Assembly: GCA_016929775.1 (NCBI GenBank) | Contig: JAFGIE010000231.1 | Location: 1 to 18,806, forward strand | DNA length: 18,806 nucleotides | Direction: 5' to 3' | DNA from: Anaerolineae bacterium | Lineage (GTDB): Bacteria > Chloroflexota > Anaerolineae > JAFGEY01 | Part shown: one piece after another, positions 1-6,801 of the stretch | How positions within the stretch are numbered: position 1 is the first letter of the stretch | Layout of the letters: every line of letters begins with the position of its first letter | The notes under the pieces: model-generated | Databases searched by the model: none | Seen by the model: only the letters and a program-made list of their open reading frames with translations | What the model was told of the DNA's origin: nothing | Position numbers and translations under genes: made by a program

Positions 1-49
1 CTCCGGTAGCCGGGCTGCTCTGGGCGCCGGTGCCTGGCTGACTTGGCCA

Positions 50-754
50 TCAAAAGTTGGTCTCGACCATCGGGCGCATGACCAGGTCGTGCACGGCAGC
101 GCGTTCGGGAAGCGACGCGACCCACACGATCGCCTCTGCCACCGTCTCGGGCGCCAGATACTGCGGGCGCGGCTCCGCGCGAAAGTCCGTGTCCGTCCCG
201 CCCGGCGAGAACGCCGTGACCCGGACGTTGTAGGGACGCGCCTCTTTGATCAGTGACTTGGTCAAGCCAAGCAGGCCCCACTTGGTCGCGCCATACAGGC
301 CGATACCCTCCAGGCCCGTCTGGCTGGCGGTCGAGATGACGTTGATAATGTGCCCCGACCGGCGTGCGATCATCCCCGGCAGCACCTCGCGGCAGCAGAG
401 GAACGCGCCGCGCAGGTTCACGGCGCACATCGCGTCCCACTCGTCGGCGCGCATCTCCCAGATCGGGGCCTTGCGGGTGTTGAACCCGGCATTGTTGACC
501 AGCACGTCCACGCGGTCGAACGCCTCGAGCGTGCGCCGCACCATGCGCTGGATGTCTCCCTCGACGCCGACGTCGGTCACGCACGCCAGCGCACGGCGCC
601 CCGTCTCACGCTCGATCTGGCCCGCCAGTGCGTGTAGCTGTGCCTCCGTGCGTGCAGCAGCCACCACACGCGCGCCCGCGCGCGCCATCGCGAGTGCCGT
701 GGCGCGCCCGATGCCGCGACTGGCGCCGGTGACGATGACCACCTTGTCTTGCAC
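50..754 (-). CDS. SDR family NAD(P)-dependent oxidoreductase
   Basis: A classical short-chain dehydrogenase/reductase of 234 aa, near the usual 240-250 aa. The cofactor motif TGASRGIG is at residues 9-16, NNAG at 87-90, the structural Asn in VNL at 113, and the catalytic set is Ser141, Tyr154 and Lys158 (YGATK). It should be a soluble Rossmann enzyme interconverting an alcohol and a ketone with NAD(P)H. The substrate cannot be read from the sequence, and SDRs with this architecture act on many sugars, acyl chains and xenobiotics. I chose the GTG at 754 because GGAGGAG lies 4 nt upstream and the protein then opens directly with the first beta strand. The longer in-frame ATG at 793 would add 13 mostly basic residues and has no such site. 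The gene lies 197 nt downstream of the GNAT gene on the same strand. I saw no convincing promoter or terminator in that gap. Confidence 0.93.
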   Translation of the reverse strand: MQDKVVIVTGASRGIGRATALAMARAGARVVAAARTEAQLHALAGQIERETGRRALACVTDVGVEGDIQRMVRRTLEAFDRVDVLVNNAGFNTRKAPIWEMRADEWDAMCAVNLRGAFLCCREVLPGMIARRSGHIINVISTASQTGLEGIGLYGATKWGLLGLTKSLIKEARPYNVRVTAFSPGGTDTDFRAEPRPQYLAPETVAEAIVWVASLPERAAVHDLVMRPMVETNF

Positions 755-951
755 GATTCTCCTCCGTGTGGCCTTGCCTCGTGTGCGATCCAATCTACGC
801 GAACGCCTGGTGAGGGGGCGCTACGTCGTGGCGCCTGGCGCCGTTTCACAGGCATGCCCCGACCTGCCTATCCCGCGCCCAACAGACCGGCACAACGCAG
901 ATCCTCCGGCTCTGGATCCCGCGCGTCATCGTTCGTTCGCCTCTCCCCGCG

Positions 952-1515
952 CTACCAGTACCCAGGCTCCGGCGCGAGCGTAAAGGGCGCGTCGCCGCAC
1001 AGCACGCGCTCGAACAGGGCACGCGAGCAGAGCGGGGCGATCATGCCCCCGTCGCTCTCTTTCAGCTCGCCGTGGATGTTGGCATAGGTGAAAGAACCGG
1101 GCAGCAGCACGAACCCCAACCGCTCGTAGAGCGGGTGCGTCTCGCGCGCCGTATCCACGGACAGGAAGGCGACGTCGCACCCCTGGGCGCACAAGTAGCT
1201 CATTGCCGCCTGGCAGACCCGCGTCCCGAGCCCGCGCCCGCGCAGGTCCTCGCGCGTGCAGGGGCCGAACCCGCCCACGCGCACCCGCTGCCCGGCGTAC
1301 AGCACCGCGCGCTGGAAGACCTCGGCGCAGGCGACCAGTTCGTGCCCGAGGTAGGCCAAGACACGCGCGACGGGCGGGCGATCGAAATCCTCCTCCAGCT
1401 CTTCCGCCGTCACCTGACCGGAGAAGCACGCGATCTGTAGGCGGAGCATCTCGCGCACCTGCTCCGGGGTCGCCTCACTCTCTGCCACCACGTGGATATC
1501 GACAGGCAGCTGCAT
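952..1515 (-). CDS. GNAT family N-acetyltransferase
   Basis: A 187-aa protein with the GNAT fold. The acetyl-CoA pyrophosphate-binding motif A is RGRGLG at residues 92-97, followed by a helix, and the C-terminal motif LYERLGF is at 129-135. The first 90 residues form the variable acceptor-binding half, and the segment after 140 is a family-specific tail. By family it transfers an acetyl group from acetyl-CoA to an amine, but the acceptor is unknown. The start is supported by GGAGG 7 nt upstream of the ATG. The gene is divergent from the ArsR/DUF2087 regulator, and the 26-bp palindrome at 1561-1586 lies between them. It may therefore be a target of that repressor, although its own promoter is not clear: TTAGAT-17-TATATC on the minus strand inside the same region is only a weak candidate. 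Confidence 0.9.
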   Translation of the reverse strand: MQLPVDIHVVAESEATPEQVREMLRLQIACFSGQVTAEELEEDFDRPPVARVLAYLGHELVACAEVFQRAVLYAGQRVRVGGFGPCTREDLRGRGLGTRVCQAAMSYLCAQGCDVAFLSVDTARETHPLYERLGFVLLPGSFTYANIHGELKESDGGMIAPLCSRALFERVLCGDAPFTLAPEPGYW

Positions 1516-1531
1516 CGCGGCGCCTCCACCC

Positions 1532-1560
1532 TTGACACGGGCACTTGGATGTGATATACT
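1532..1560 (+). promoter_or_regulatory. Sigma-70 promoter of the ArsR/DUF2087 gene
   Basis: TTGACA at 1532-1537 and TATACT at 1555-1560 are separated by exactly 17 bp, close to the full consensus. Transcription would start near 1567, inside the palindrome at 1561-1586, leaving a leader of about 95 nt before the ATG at 1661. Confidence 0.85.
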
Positions 1561-1586
1561 TCTATTTAGATGCCTATCTAATTAGA
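1561..1586. promoter_or_regulatory. Palindromic operator candidate
   Basis: A 26-bp AT-rich inverted repeat. The core is TTAGAT-gcct-ATCTAA and the outer arms are TCTA and TAGA. Ten of the 13 base pairs match; the mismatches are one pair at 1565/1582 and the two central pairs. It begins immediately after the -10 box and covers the expected transcription start, the usual place for an autoregulatory ArsR-type repressor to block initiation. It stands out from the surrounding GC-rich DNA. That the downstream ArsR protein binds it is an inference. Confidence 0.72.
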
Positions 1587-1660
1587 CGAGCGTGACTGAA
1601 TGCCGCGCACAAGACGTGCGGCGCAGGTCGCTTTGCCGCCCGTGTGGAGGAGGAATGGAA

Positions 1661-2278
1661 ATGAGCAACACCGAGTTCGAACGACTGCTGGCCTTTTTCA
1701 AGGCCTTGGCAAACGAGAGCCGGCTCAAGATCGTCGGCATCCTGGCGAACCGAGAGTCCAGCGTCAGCGACCTGGCGGATCTGCTGGAACTGCGCGAGCC
1801 GACCATCTCGCACCACCTCTCTGTCCTGAGGGAACTCGACCTGGTGCGCATGGAAGCCTACGGCAACGTGCACGTCTACTCGCTCAACGAGGAGGCGCTG
1901 ACCGAGATGAAGGTCTCTCTGCTCAACCCGCACAAGGTCGCCGCCCTGGTCCAAGACGTCGACGCCGAGAGCTGGAAGGCCAAGGTCCTGCGTACCTTTG
2001 TGATCGACGACCGGCTGACGCAGATCCCGGCGAACCGCCGCAAGCTTCTCGTGATTCTACAATGGCTAGCCGAAAAGTTCAAGCGCGGCGTGCGCTACCC
2101 CGAATCCGAGGTGAACGAGACCATCCAGCGCCACCACCCAGACGCCGCCTCATTGCGGCGGCTTCTCGTCTCCTGGAAGTTCATGGAGCGCGACCACGGC
2201 GTGTACTGGCGCCTGCCCGAGGCAGAGCAAATGGGGCACCTGGCACACGACCCGACGGCGATCGAGGTGCTTTCATAG
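1661..2278 (+). CDS. ArsR-family winged-helix regulator with DUF2087 domain
   Basis: A 205-aa transcription regulator. Residues ~5-85 form an ArsR-type winged helix; the recognition segment is around EPTISHHLSVLRELDLV and the wing around NVHVYSL. Residues ~105-182 match the DUF2087 domain (FVIDDRLTQIP near its start, RLLVSWKFMERD near its end). The mature protein has no cysteine, so the ELCVC-type arsenic/cadmium site of classic ArsR proteins is absent and the signal is probably not a thiophilic metal. I chose the ATG at 1661 because GGAGGAGG precedes it. A GTG at 1592 in the same frame would add 23 residues and lacks a good ribosome site. A consensus promoter and a palindrome overlapping the transcription start point to negative autoregulation. 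The function of DUF2087 is not established, so the effector is unknown. Confidence 0.92.
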   Translation: MSNTEFERLLAFFKALANESRLKIVGILANRESSVSDLADLLELREPTISHHLSVLRELDLVRMEAYGNVHVYSLNEEALTEMKVSLLNPHKVAALVQDVDAESWKAKVLRTFVIDDRLTQIPANRRKLLVILQWLAEKFKRGVRYPESEVNETIQRHHPDAASLRRLLVSWKFMERDHGVYWRLPEAEQMGHLAHDPTAIEVLS

Positions 2279-2290
2279 CCACAGGTTTGG

Positions 2291-2299
2291 TGCTATAAT
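2291..2299 (+). promoter_or_regulatory. Extended -10 promoter of mtlD operon
   Basis: TGCTATAAT at 2291-2299 is a perfect extended -10 element. Seventeen bp upstream is only TTTCAT (2271-2276), a poor -35, as is typical when an extended -10 is present. The start would be near 2306, giving a leader of about 37 nt. The element lies just after the stop codon of the ArsR gene, so mtlD need not depend on read-through. Confidence 0.75.
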
Positions 2300-2343
2300 G
2301 CCCGCGCGAACGCTAACGGTCGACGGACAGGAAGGATGCGGGC

Positions 2344-3567
2344 ATGAAGGTCTCTGTGATCTATGGCGCGGGCAACATCGGGCGCGGGTTCATCGGGCAG
2401 TTGTTCGGCGAGTCAGGCTACGAGGTGGTCTTTGTGGACATTGACCGTCCCCTGCTCGACGCGCTCAACGCCCGGCATGCATACACGATCGAGCTGGTCG
2501 AGGACGAGCATACCGAGCGCGTGCGTGTCGGACCGGTGCGCGCCGTGCACGCCGGCGACGCCGAGGCGGTCCGCGCGGCGATCCGGTCCGCCGAGGTGAT
2601 GGCGACGGCGGTCGGCGCGCGCGCGCTGCCCCACGTCGCCCCGGGCATCGCGGCCGGGATCCGCGCGCGGCGGGATGCGGGGGTCGAGGCGCCGCTGAAC
2701 TGCATCGTGTGCGAGAACCTCGTGGATGCCGCGCAGATCGTGCGTGGCCTCGTCGCGCAGCACCTGTCCGCACAGGAACGCGCCTACCTGGACGCACACG
2801 TCGGGTTCGTCGACGCGGCGATCGCGCGCATGGTGCCCCCCCTGACGCCCGAGATGCGCGCCCGTGACCCGGCGGCGATCCGGGTGGAACCGTACAAGCA
2901 ACTGCCCGTCGACCGCAGCGGGTTCGTCGGCGCGCCGCCGGCGATCGAGGCGATGCAGTTGTACGACCATTTCGAGGCGATCACAGCGCGCAAGCTGTAC
3001 GTGCACAACTGCGGGCACGCCGTGTTGGCCTATCTCGGCTACCTGCGCGGCTACACCTTTGGCTACCAAGCGTTGGGCGACCCCGAGATCGCGGCGCACC
3101 TGGAGGCGGCGTGGGCGGAGAGCATCGCCGGGCAGGTCGCGCACTATGGCGTGTCCGCCGACGATCTGCGCGCGCACGCCGCCTCCCTGCGGCGCCGCCT
3201 GGCAAACCGCGCGCTGGGCGACACGATCTTCCGGCTAGGCAGGGACCCGGTCCGCAAGCTGGGGCCGACCGACCGGCTCGTCGCCCCAGCCCGCCTGGCG
3301 GAGGCAGCGGGGGTTGCGCCTCGCGCGCTGGCGCGCGCTATCGCCGCTGCACTGTGCTTCGACCCGCCGCAGGACGAGGTCGCCATGTCGCTGCAGCGGC
3401 AGCTCGCCACAGATAGGCTCGACGCCGTCCTGAGCAGGGTCTCGCAGATCGAGCCGGGTGATGCGCTGAGCTGCCTGGTCCGGGAGGAGTACGCGGTGCT
3501 GCGCGCATCGCACGCACCCGGCAGAGAGCACGATCCGCAAGACGGCGCCGGTGGCGCGGGTCCGTAG
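2344..3567 (+). CDS. mtlD: Mannitol-1-phosphate 5-dehydrogenase
   Basis: A 407-aa member of the polyol-specific long-chain dehydrogenase family, which interconverts fructose-6-phosphate and mannitol-1-phosphate with NAD(H). The N-terminus carries the Rossmann signature GAGNIGRGFIG at residues 8-18, nearly identical to E. coli MtlD. Later blocks also match that enzyme: ALNARH (residues 39-44), the CEN segment in the first domain, HVGFVD, and the catalytic-domain stretch around HNCGHAVLAYLGYL. It is about 25 aa longer than the E. coli enzyme because of a loose Gly/Pro-rich C-terminal tail. The ATG is preceded by AGGAAGGA. No PTS mannitol transporter is nearby, and a phosphohydrolase gene follows only 10 nt after the stop. 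This suggests mannitol synthesis rather than uptake, but the direction is an inference. Activity on another hexose phosphate cannot be excluded. Confidence 0.9.
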   Translation: MKVSVIYGAGNIGRGFIGQLFGESGYEVVFVDIDRPLLDALNARHAYTIELVEDEHTERVRVGPVRAVHAGDAEAVRAAIRSAEVMATAVGARALPHVAPGIAAGIRARRDAGVEAPLNCIVCENLVDAAQIVRGLVAQHLSAQERAYLDAHVGFVDAAIARMVPPLTPEMRARDPAAIRVEPYKQLPVDRSGFVGAPPAIEAMQLYDHFEAITARKLYVHNCGHAVLAYLGYLRGYTFGYQALGDPEIAAHLEAAWAESIAGQVAHYGVSADDLRAHAASLRRRLANRALGDTIFRLGRDPVRKLGPTDRLVAPARLAEAAGVAPRALARAIAAALCFDPPQDEVAMSLQRQLATDRLDAVLSRVSQIEPGDALSCLVREEYAVLRASHAPGREHDPQDGAGGAGP

Positions 3568-3577
3568 GGGAGGTGCG

Positions 3578-4942
3578 ATGTCGTTTCTGAGCAGGCTCTT
3601 TGGCGGGCGCGCGCGGCGCACGGTCGTGATCGGGCTGGACGGGACCCCCTACACGTTCGCGCAGTGCATGATCCGCGAGGGGCACATGCCCAACCTGGGG
3701 CGGATCACAGCGCAGGCGGGCCTGACGCGCATGCACTCGGTGCACCCCGCCGTCTCCTGCGTCGCGTGGAGCACGTACATGACCGGCGTCAACCCGGCGC
3801 GGCACGGGATCTATGGCTTTATCGACCGCACGCCGGGGAGCTATGATACCACGATCCCGAACGCGCAGCGGATGACCGCCCAGACGCTGTGGGAGATGCT
3901 CAGCGAGGCGGGCAAGCGCGTGATCGTGATCAACGTCCCCGTGACCTACCCCCCGCGCAGGGTGAACGGGATCCTGATCGGCGGCTTCTTGAGCCCGCGC
4001 CTGGAGCGTGCGGTCTATCCCCCCGAGGCAACGGAACGCATCCAGTCGCTCGGCTACCGGATCGACACCGATCCCTGGTTGGCGCGCGAGAGCAAGGACA
4101 AGCTCTTCGCGGACGTGGGCGACTGCCTGGCGCGCCGGCAGACGACGCTCCTGTACCTGATGGACAACGAACCCTGGGACTTTTTTCAGTGTCACATCAT
4201 GGAGACCGACCGGCTGTTCCACTTTAGCTGGGAGCAGTACGAGACGGACGACCCCGCCCACGCCCCTCTCTTCTACGAGGTGATCCACCGCATCGACGAC
4301 CTGTTGGGCGAGGTGCTGGCGCGCGTGGAGCGGACGGGCGCGGAACTAGTCGTGCTCTCGGACCACGGGTTCTGCACGCTCAAGTACGAGGTGTATGTCA
4401 ACACCTGGCTGGCGCAGAAGGGCTGGCTGACCCTGCCGGACCCCAGGCCCGATCGGATCCAGCTCAAGGACGTTGGGCCGCAGAGCTTGGCCTACGCCCT
4501 CGACCCGGGGCGCGTGTTCATCAACCTCGCGGGACGCGAGCCTGCGGGGAGGGTGCCCGCAGGCGAGTACGAGTCGTGGCGCACGCGGATCGCCGAGGCG
4601 GCAATGGCCGAGCTGCGCGACCCGGAGACAGGGGCGCCGATGCTCGAGCAGGTCATCCGCCGCGAACAGGTCTACCACGGGCCCGGACTGGAGCGTGCCG
4701 CCGACCTGATCCTGGCGCCGCGCTACGGCTATGACCTCAAGGGCGCCCTGGGCAAGCCCTCGCTGACCTACAAGGGAGACGCGCTGGTCGGGATGCATAC
4801 CTACGACGATGCCATGATCGCGGTGCGCAATCGGCCGATCGCCCGCAGCGGGTTCGGCATCGTCGATGCCACGGCGACAGTGCTGCAGCTCATGGACATA
4901 GAACCCCCCGCTGGGCTCGACAGCCGCTCCGTGCTCGACTAG
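3578..4942 (+). CDS. Cytoplasmic AP-superfamily phosphohydrolase/phosphodiesterase (COG3379-like)
   Basis: A 454-aa alkaline-phosphatase-superfamily enzyme of the type I phosphodiesterase/nucleotide pyrophosphatase kind. The two-metal site can be followed: Asp21 (IGLDG), the probable nucleophile Ser60 in the block ending YMTG then ARHGIYGF, Asp211 and His215 (DRLFH), Asp262-His263 (SDHGF) and His407 (GMH). The nucleophile assignment comes from aligning with the Thr of eukaryotic NPPs. There is no signal peptide or membrane segment, so it should be cytoplasmic, as expected for the COG3379 group (predicted phosphohydrolase or phosphomutase). The start was set at the ATG at 3578 behind GGGGAGG, 10 nt after mtlD, so the two are very likely co-transcribed. 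It might dephosphorylate mannitol-1-phosphate made by MtlD. That is a hypothesis from context, and phosphodiester substrates are equally possible. Confidence 0.88.
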   Translation: MSFLSRLFGGRARRTVVIGLDGTPYTFAQCMIREGHMPNLGRITAQAGLTRMHSVHPAVSCVAWSTYMTGVNPARHGIYGFIDRTPGSYDTTIPNAQRMTAQTLWEMLSEAGKRVIVINVPVTYPPRRVNGILIGGFLSPRLERAVYPPEATERIQSLGYRIDTDPWLARESKDKLFADVGDCLARRQTTLLYLMDNEPWDFFQCHIMETDRLFHFSWEQYETDDPAHAPLFYEVIHRIDDLLGEVLARVERTGAELVVLSDHGFCTLKYEVYVNTWLAQKGWLTLPDPRPDRIQLKDVGPQSLAYALDPGRVFINLAGREPAGRVPAGEYESWRTRIAEAAMAELRDPETGAPMLEQVIRREQVYHGPGLERAADLILAPRYGYDLKGALGKPSLTYKGDALVGMHTYDDAMIAVRNRPIARSGFGIVDATATVLQLMDIEPPAGLDSRSVLD

Positions 4943-4950
4943 CGGGCGCG

Positions 4951-4980
4951 TTGCAGATCCGCCGTCACACATGGTATAAT
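4951..4980 (+). promoter_or_regulatory. Promoter of the repeat-bearing membrane protein
   Basis: TTGCAG at 4951-4956 and TATAAT at 4975-4980 are 18 bp apart, with TGG just before the -10 (extended -10). The start would be near 4987, giving a leader of about 35 nt. Confidence 0.72.
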
Positions 4981-5021
4981 ATACATAACGTTGGGCTGAT
5001 CGCGAGCGATGCGAGGGACGT

Positions 5022-5888
5022 ATGAACGAGACCCCACAGAGCCTGCTCTTGTTTGGCGTCATCTTTTTGCTGCTCCTCTTTGTCGCCATCTTTGCCGCCA
5101 CCATCGTCTACCTAGGACGAGGACAAAGTAGGAAGCGCACCCAGGCACCGGCGGTGCAGACACCGGCGGTGCAGACACCGGGCGCGCAGACGCCGGCGGT
5201 GCAGACACCGGGCGCGCAGACACCGGGCGCGCGGACGCCGGGCCCAGAGGCAACGGGCGCGACGCAGTCCCCCGAGATCGAGCAACCCGCACAGCCGGGC
5301 GAAGTCATGCGCGTGATCCGCGACGAGCAGACCGGGCAGGTGATGGTCGAGATCGGCGGACAGCGTTACACCCACATTCGGCAGATCCAGGACGCGCGCG
5401 TCGGGCGGCGTGTGCTGTGGGCGATCGCCGATCTGGTCCGCTTCACGGGGGGCATGGCGACCAATCCACAGGCTGTACGCACGGCGATCGCATCCGACGC
5501 CGCCCTCCAGGCGCAAGCCGCTGCGCCGGGACCTGCGGGCGAACAGAGCGCGCCGCTGGCGCCCGCCGCCGCACCTCCTGCACCCCCTTCGCCGCCCGCC
5601 AGGAGGCGGGGCGTGATGGACTATATCCGGCGTGGGCTGGAGCCACCCGAACCCGCCCAGGCGCTCCCCAGTTCAACTGCCTTCGTGGACGAGATCGAGG
5701 CGATCCTGCAGCGGCAGATCCAGGCCCTTGCCTCGCCGCCGCAGTTCCCGGTCCACGTGCAGAGCGGCGAGGACGGCATGCTCCAGATCATGGTCGGGTT
5801 TGACACCTACAACAGCGCCGACGACATCCCAGATGCAGAGATCAGAGCGCTGATCCAGAACGCGGTACGCGAGTGGGAGAACAAGTAA
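5022..5888 (+). CDS. Single-pass membrane protein with pentapeptide repeat linker
   Basis: A 288-aa protein of unrecognised family. Residues ~8-31 form one strongly hydrophobic segment followed by GRGQSRKR, so the protein is probably anchored with its C-terminal bulk in the cytoplasm (positive-inside rule). Residues 42-76 are seven 5-residue units of the form TP(A/G)(V/A)Q. Residues ~94-152 form a conserved-looking globular stretch (VMRVIRDEQTGQVMVEIGG and onward, then RRVLWAIADLVRFTG). A Pro/Ala-rich linker follows at ~170-195, then a short domain (~220-288) with FVDEIEAILQRQI and IMVGFDTY. Membrane proteins of this plan, with a helix, a disordered linker and a small domain, are common but uncharacterised. 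The ribosome site is weak (GAGGG about 4 nt upstream). No function is proposed. Confidence 0.85.
   Translation: MNETPQSLLLFGVIFLLLLFVAIFAATIVYLGRGQSRKRTQAPAVQTPAVQTPGAQTPAVQTPGAQTPGARTPGPEATGATQSPEIEQPAQPGEVMRVIRDEQTGQVMVEIGGQRYTHIRQIQDARVGRRVLWAIADLVRFTGGMATNPQAVRTAIASDAALQAQAAAPGPAGEQSAPLAPAAAPPAPPSPPARRRGVMDYIRRGLEPPEPAQALPSSTAFVDEIEAILQRQIQALASPPQFPVHVQSGEDGMLQIMVGFDTYNSADDIPDAEIRALIQNAVREWENK
5145..5249 (+). repeat. Seven 15-bp in-frame tandem repeats
   Basis: The units read APAVQ, TPAVQ, TPGAQ, TPAVQ, TPGAQ, TPGAR and TPGPE. At the DNA level the 15-bp units alternate between a ccggcggtgcag type and a ccgggcgcgcag type, and neighbouring copies are nearly identical. This suggests recent slippage or unequal exchange. 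The array encodes a flexible linker between the membrane helix and the first soluble domain, and its copy number is probably variable between strains. Confidence 0.88.
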
Positions 5889-5914
5889 ACCGCCGCTGAA
5901 TGCTCAGCGGCGGT
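5889..5914. terminator. Hairpin after the membrane-protein gene, possibly bidirectional
   Basis: A perfect 11-bp stem (ACCGCCGCTGA / TCAGCGGCGGT) with an ATGC loop starts at the base after the stop codon at 5888. On the plus strand it is not followed by a T run. On the minus strand it is followed by TTTACTTG, so it could also end ssb transcripts. The stem is very clear; termination activity is inferred. Confidence 0.62.
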
Positions 5915-5968
5915 GTGAGGATGCCCGACCTGACTTTGTCCGGGGATGGCGCAACCACGCAGCGGGCG

Positions 5969-5991
5969 GCGCCCTCCACAGAAGAGGGCGC
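5969..5991 (-). terminator. Hairpin downstream of ssb
   Basis: GCGCCCTC and GAGGGCGC form an 8-bp stem around a 7-nt loop, 39 bp beyond the ssb stop codon. No clear T tract follows on the minus strand. It is probably a weak terminator or an mRNA 3' protective stem for ssb. Confidence 0.45.
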
Positions 5992-6029
5992 GCCAGTGCG
6001 TAAAGCGCACGCGCCTCCTGCCAATGGCC

Positions 6030-6506
6030 CTAGAACGGGATGTCGTTCTCTTCGACGAACCCGGGCGGCGGCTCTTCCTCGCCCTCGTAGGCAGCACCGC
6101 CCTCGGTGCGCTCCCCGCGACCGCCCAGGAACTTGATCGTGCGCGCGGTGACCTCGAAACTGGCGCGCGCTACACCGTCGCTGCCCGTCCAGATCCGCGG
6201 GTTCTGGCTCCCGTTCTGTGCTTCGCCCCGGATCTCGCCCTCGATGTAAACCGTCCGTCCCTTTGCCAGGAACTGGTTGCAGAGCTCCGCCAGGTTACGC
6301 CAGGCTGTGATGCGCCACCACGTCGTCAACTCCCAGTTGCGCCCGTTGTAGCTCTCTTTCCAGCCCTCCGGGCAATCGGGGTTGGTCTGCTTGCTGATCC
6401 GGTTGGTTGTGGCTACGCTGAACGACGTCACGGCGGTGCCGGTCGGCGTATAGCGCATCTCTGGATCTTGTCCCAGGTTGCCGATGAGTATGACCTTGTG
6501 ATACAT
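6030..6506 (-). CDS. ssb: Single-stranded DNA-binding protein
   Basis: A 158-aa SSB. Residues 1-~115 are the OB fold, with the typical opening VILIGNLGQDPEMRYTPTGT, the block WWRITAWRNLAELCNQFLAKG and IEGEIR. A segment around residues 36-58 (NPDCPEGWKESYNGRNWEL) is longer than the loop in E. coli SSB, between two core strands. The C-terminal linker is short (about 30 aa) and Glu/Pro-rich, ending in ENDIPF, the acidic tip that recruits replication and repair partners. It should bind ssDNA as a tetramer during replication and repair. The start is the ATG at 6506 behind GAGAGGAGG. The longer frame back to 6803 would run through the promoter and is not used. No rpsF or rpsR lies beside it, unlike the common ssb context, so this copy stands alone. 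Confidence 0.95.
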   Translation of the reverse strand: MYHKVILIGNLGQDPEMRYTPTGTAVTSFSVATTNRISKQTNPDCPEGWKESYNGRNWELTTWWRITAWRNLAELCNQFLAKGRTVYIEGEIRGEAQNGSQNPRIWTGSDGVARASFEVTARTIKFLGGRGERTEGGAAYEGEEEPPPGFVEENDIPF

Positions 6507-6579
6507 GCTCGTTCCTCCTCTCGAGGCACGCCCGACGCGGATCCTGCCCACAGCTTGCTCGCTGTCGCTTGCCGTCCCC

Positions 6580-6608
6580 ATCTTACTCGAAAAGAGATCG
6601 GTTGTCAA
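6580..6608 (-). promoter_or_regulatory. Promoter of ssb with palindrome at -35
   Basis: On the minus strand TTGACA (6608-6603) and TAAGAT (6585-6580) are separated by 17 bp, giving a leader of about 67 nt. A perfect 13-bp inverted repeat, CGGTTGTCAACCG, covers 6599-6611 and includes the whole -35 box. It may be an operator, though no binding protein is identified. Confidence 0.78.
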
Positions 6609-6701
6609 CCGGTTTTGCGCCCCTCGTCTACCAACATTGTGCCGAACTGGCGCCGGTACGCTCGCGCGCCACTCTTTCTTGTCCTCCGCTCCCTGATTTG
6701 A

Positions 6702-6710
6702 TGCTATAAT
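6702..6710 (+). promoter_or_regulatory. Extended -10 promoter of the GH-like gene
   Basis: TGCTATAAT at 6702-6710 is identical to the element before mtlD, and no good -35 lies 16-18 bp upstream. The start would be near 6717, which excludes the longer reading frame from 6709 and supports the ATG at 6802. Together with the ssb promoter it accounts for the 295-bp divergent gap. Confidence 0.68.
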
Positions 6711-6801
6711 GGGAGCGTCCCGCGCAGGTGGTCGAGCGCGCGGGCGCCGCCGCGCAACGGATCGCGGCGCAAGACACGCACACACTCCTACGGAGGGACA
6801 C

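Noticed and set aside
830..842. Two adjacent GGCGCC palindromes in the gap between the GNAT and SDR genes
   Set aside because: Separated by a single base, too close for a stable hairpin and with no T run; probably chance in GC-rich DNA.
1592..1660. GTG start for the ArsR gene giving 23 extra residues
   Set aside because: The segment is Arg/Cys-rich, lies in the leader and has no ribosome site, while GGAGGAGG precedes the ATG at 1661.
5145..5249. Regularly repeated short units considered as a CRISPR array
   Set aside because: The units are 15 bp, directly adjacent with no spacers, and read in frame inside a protein gene.
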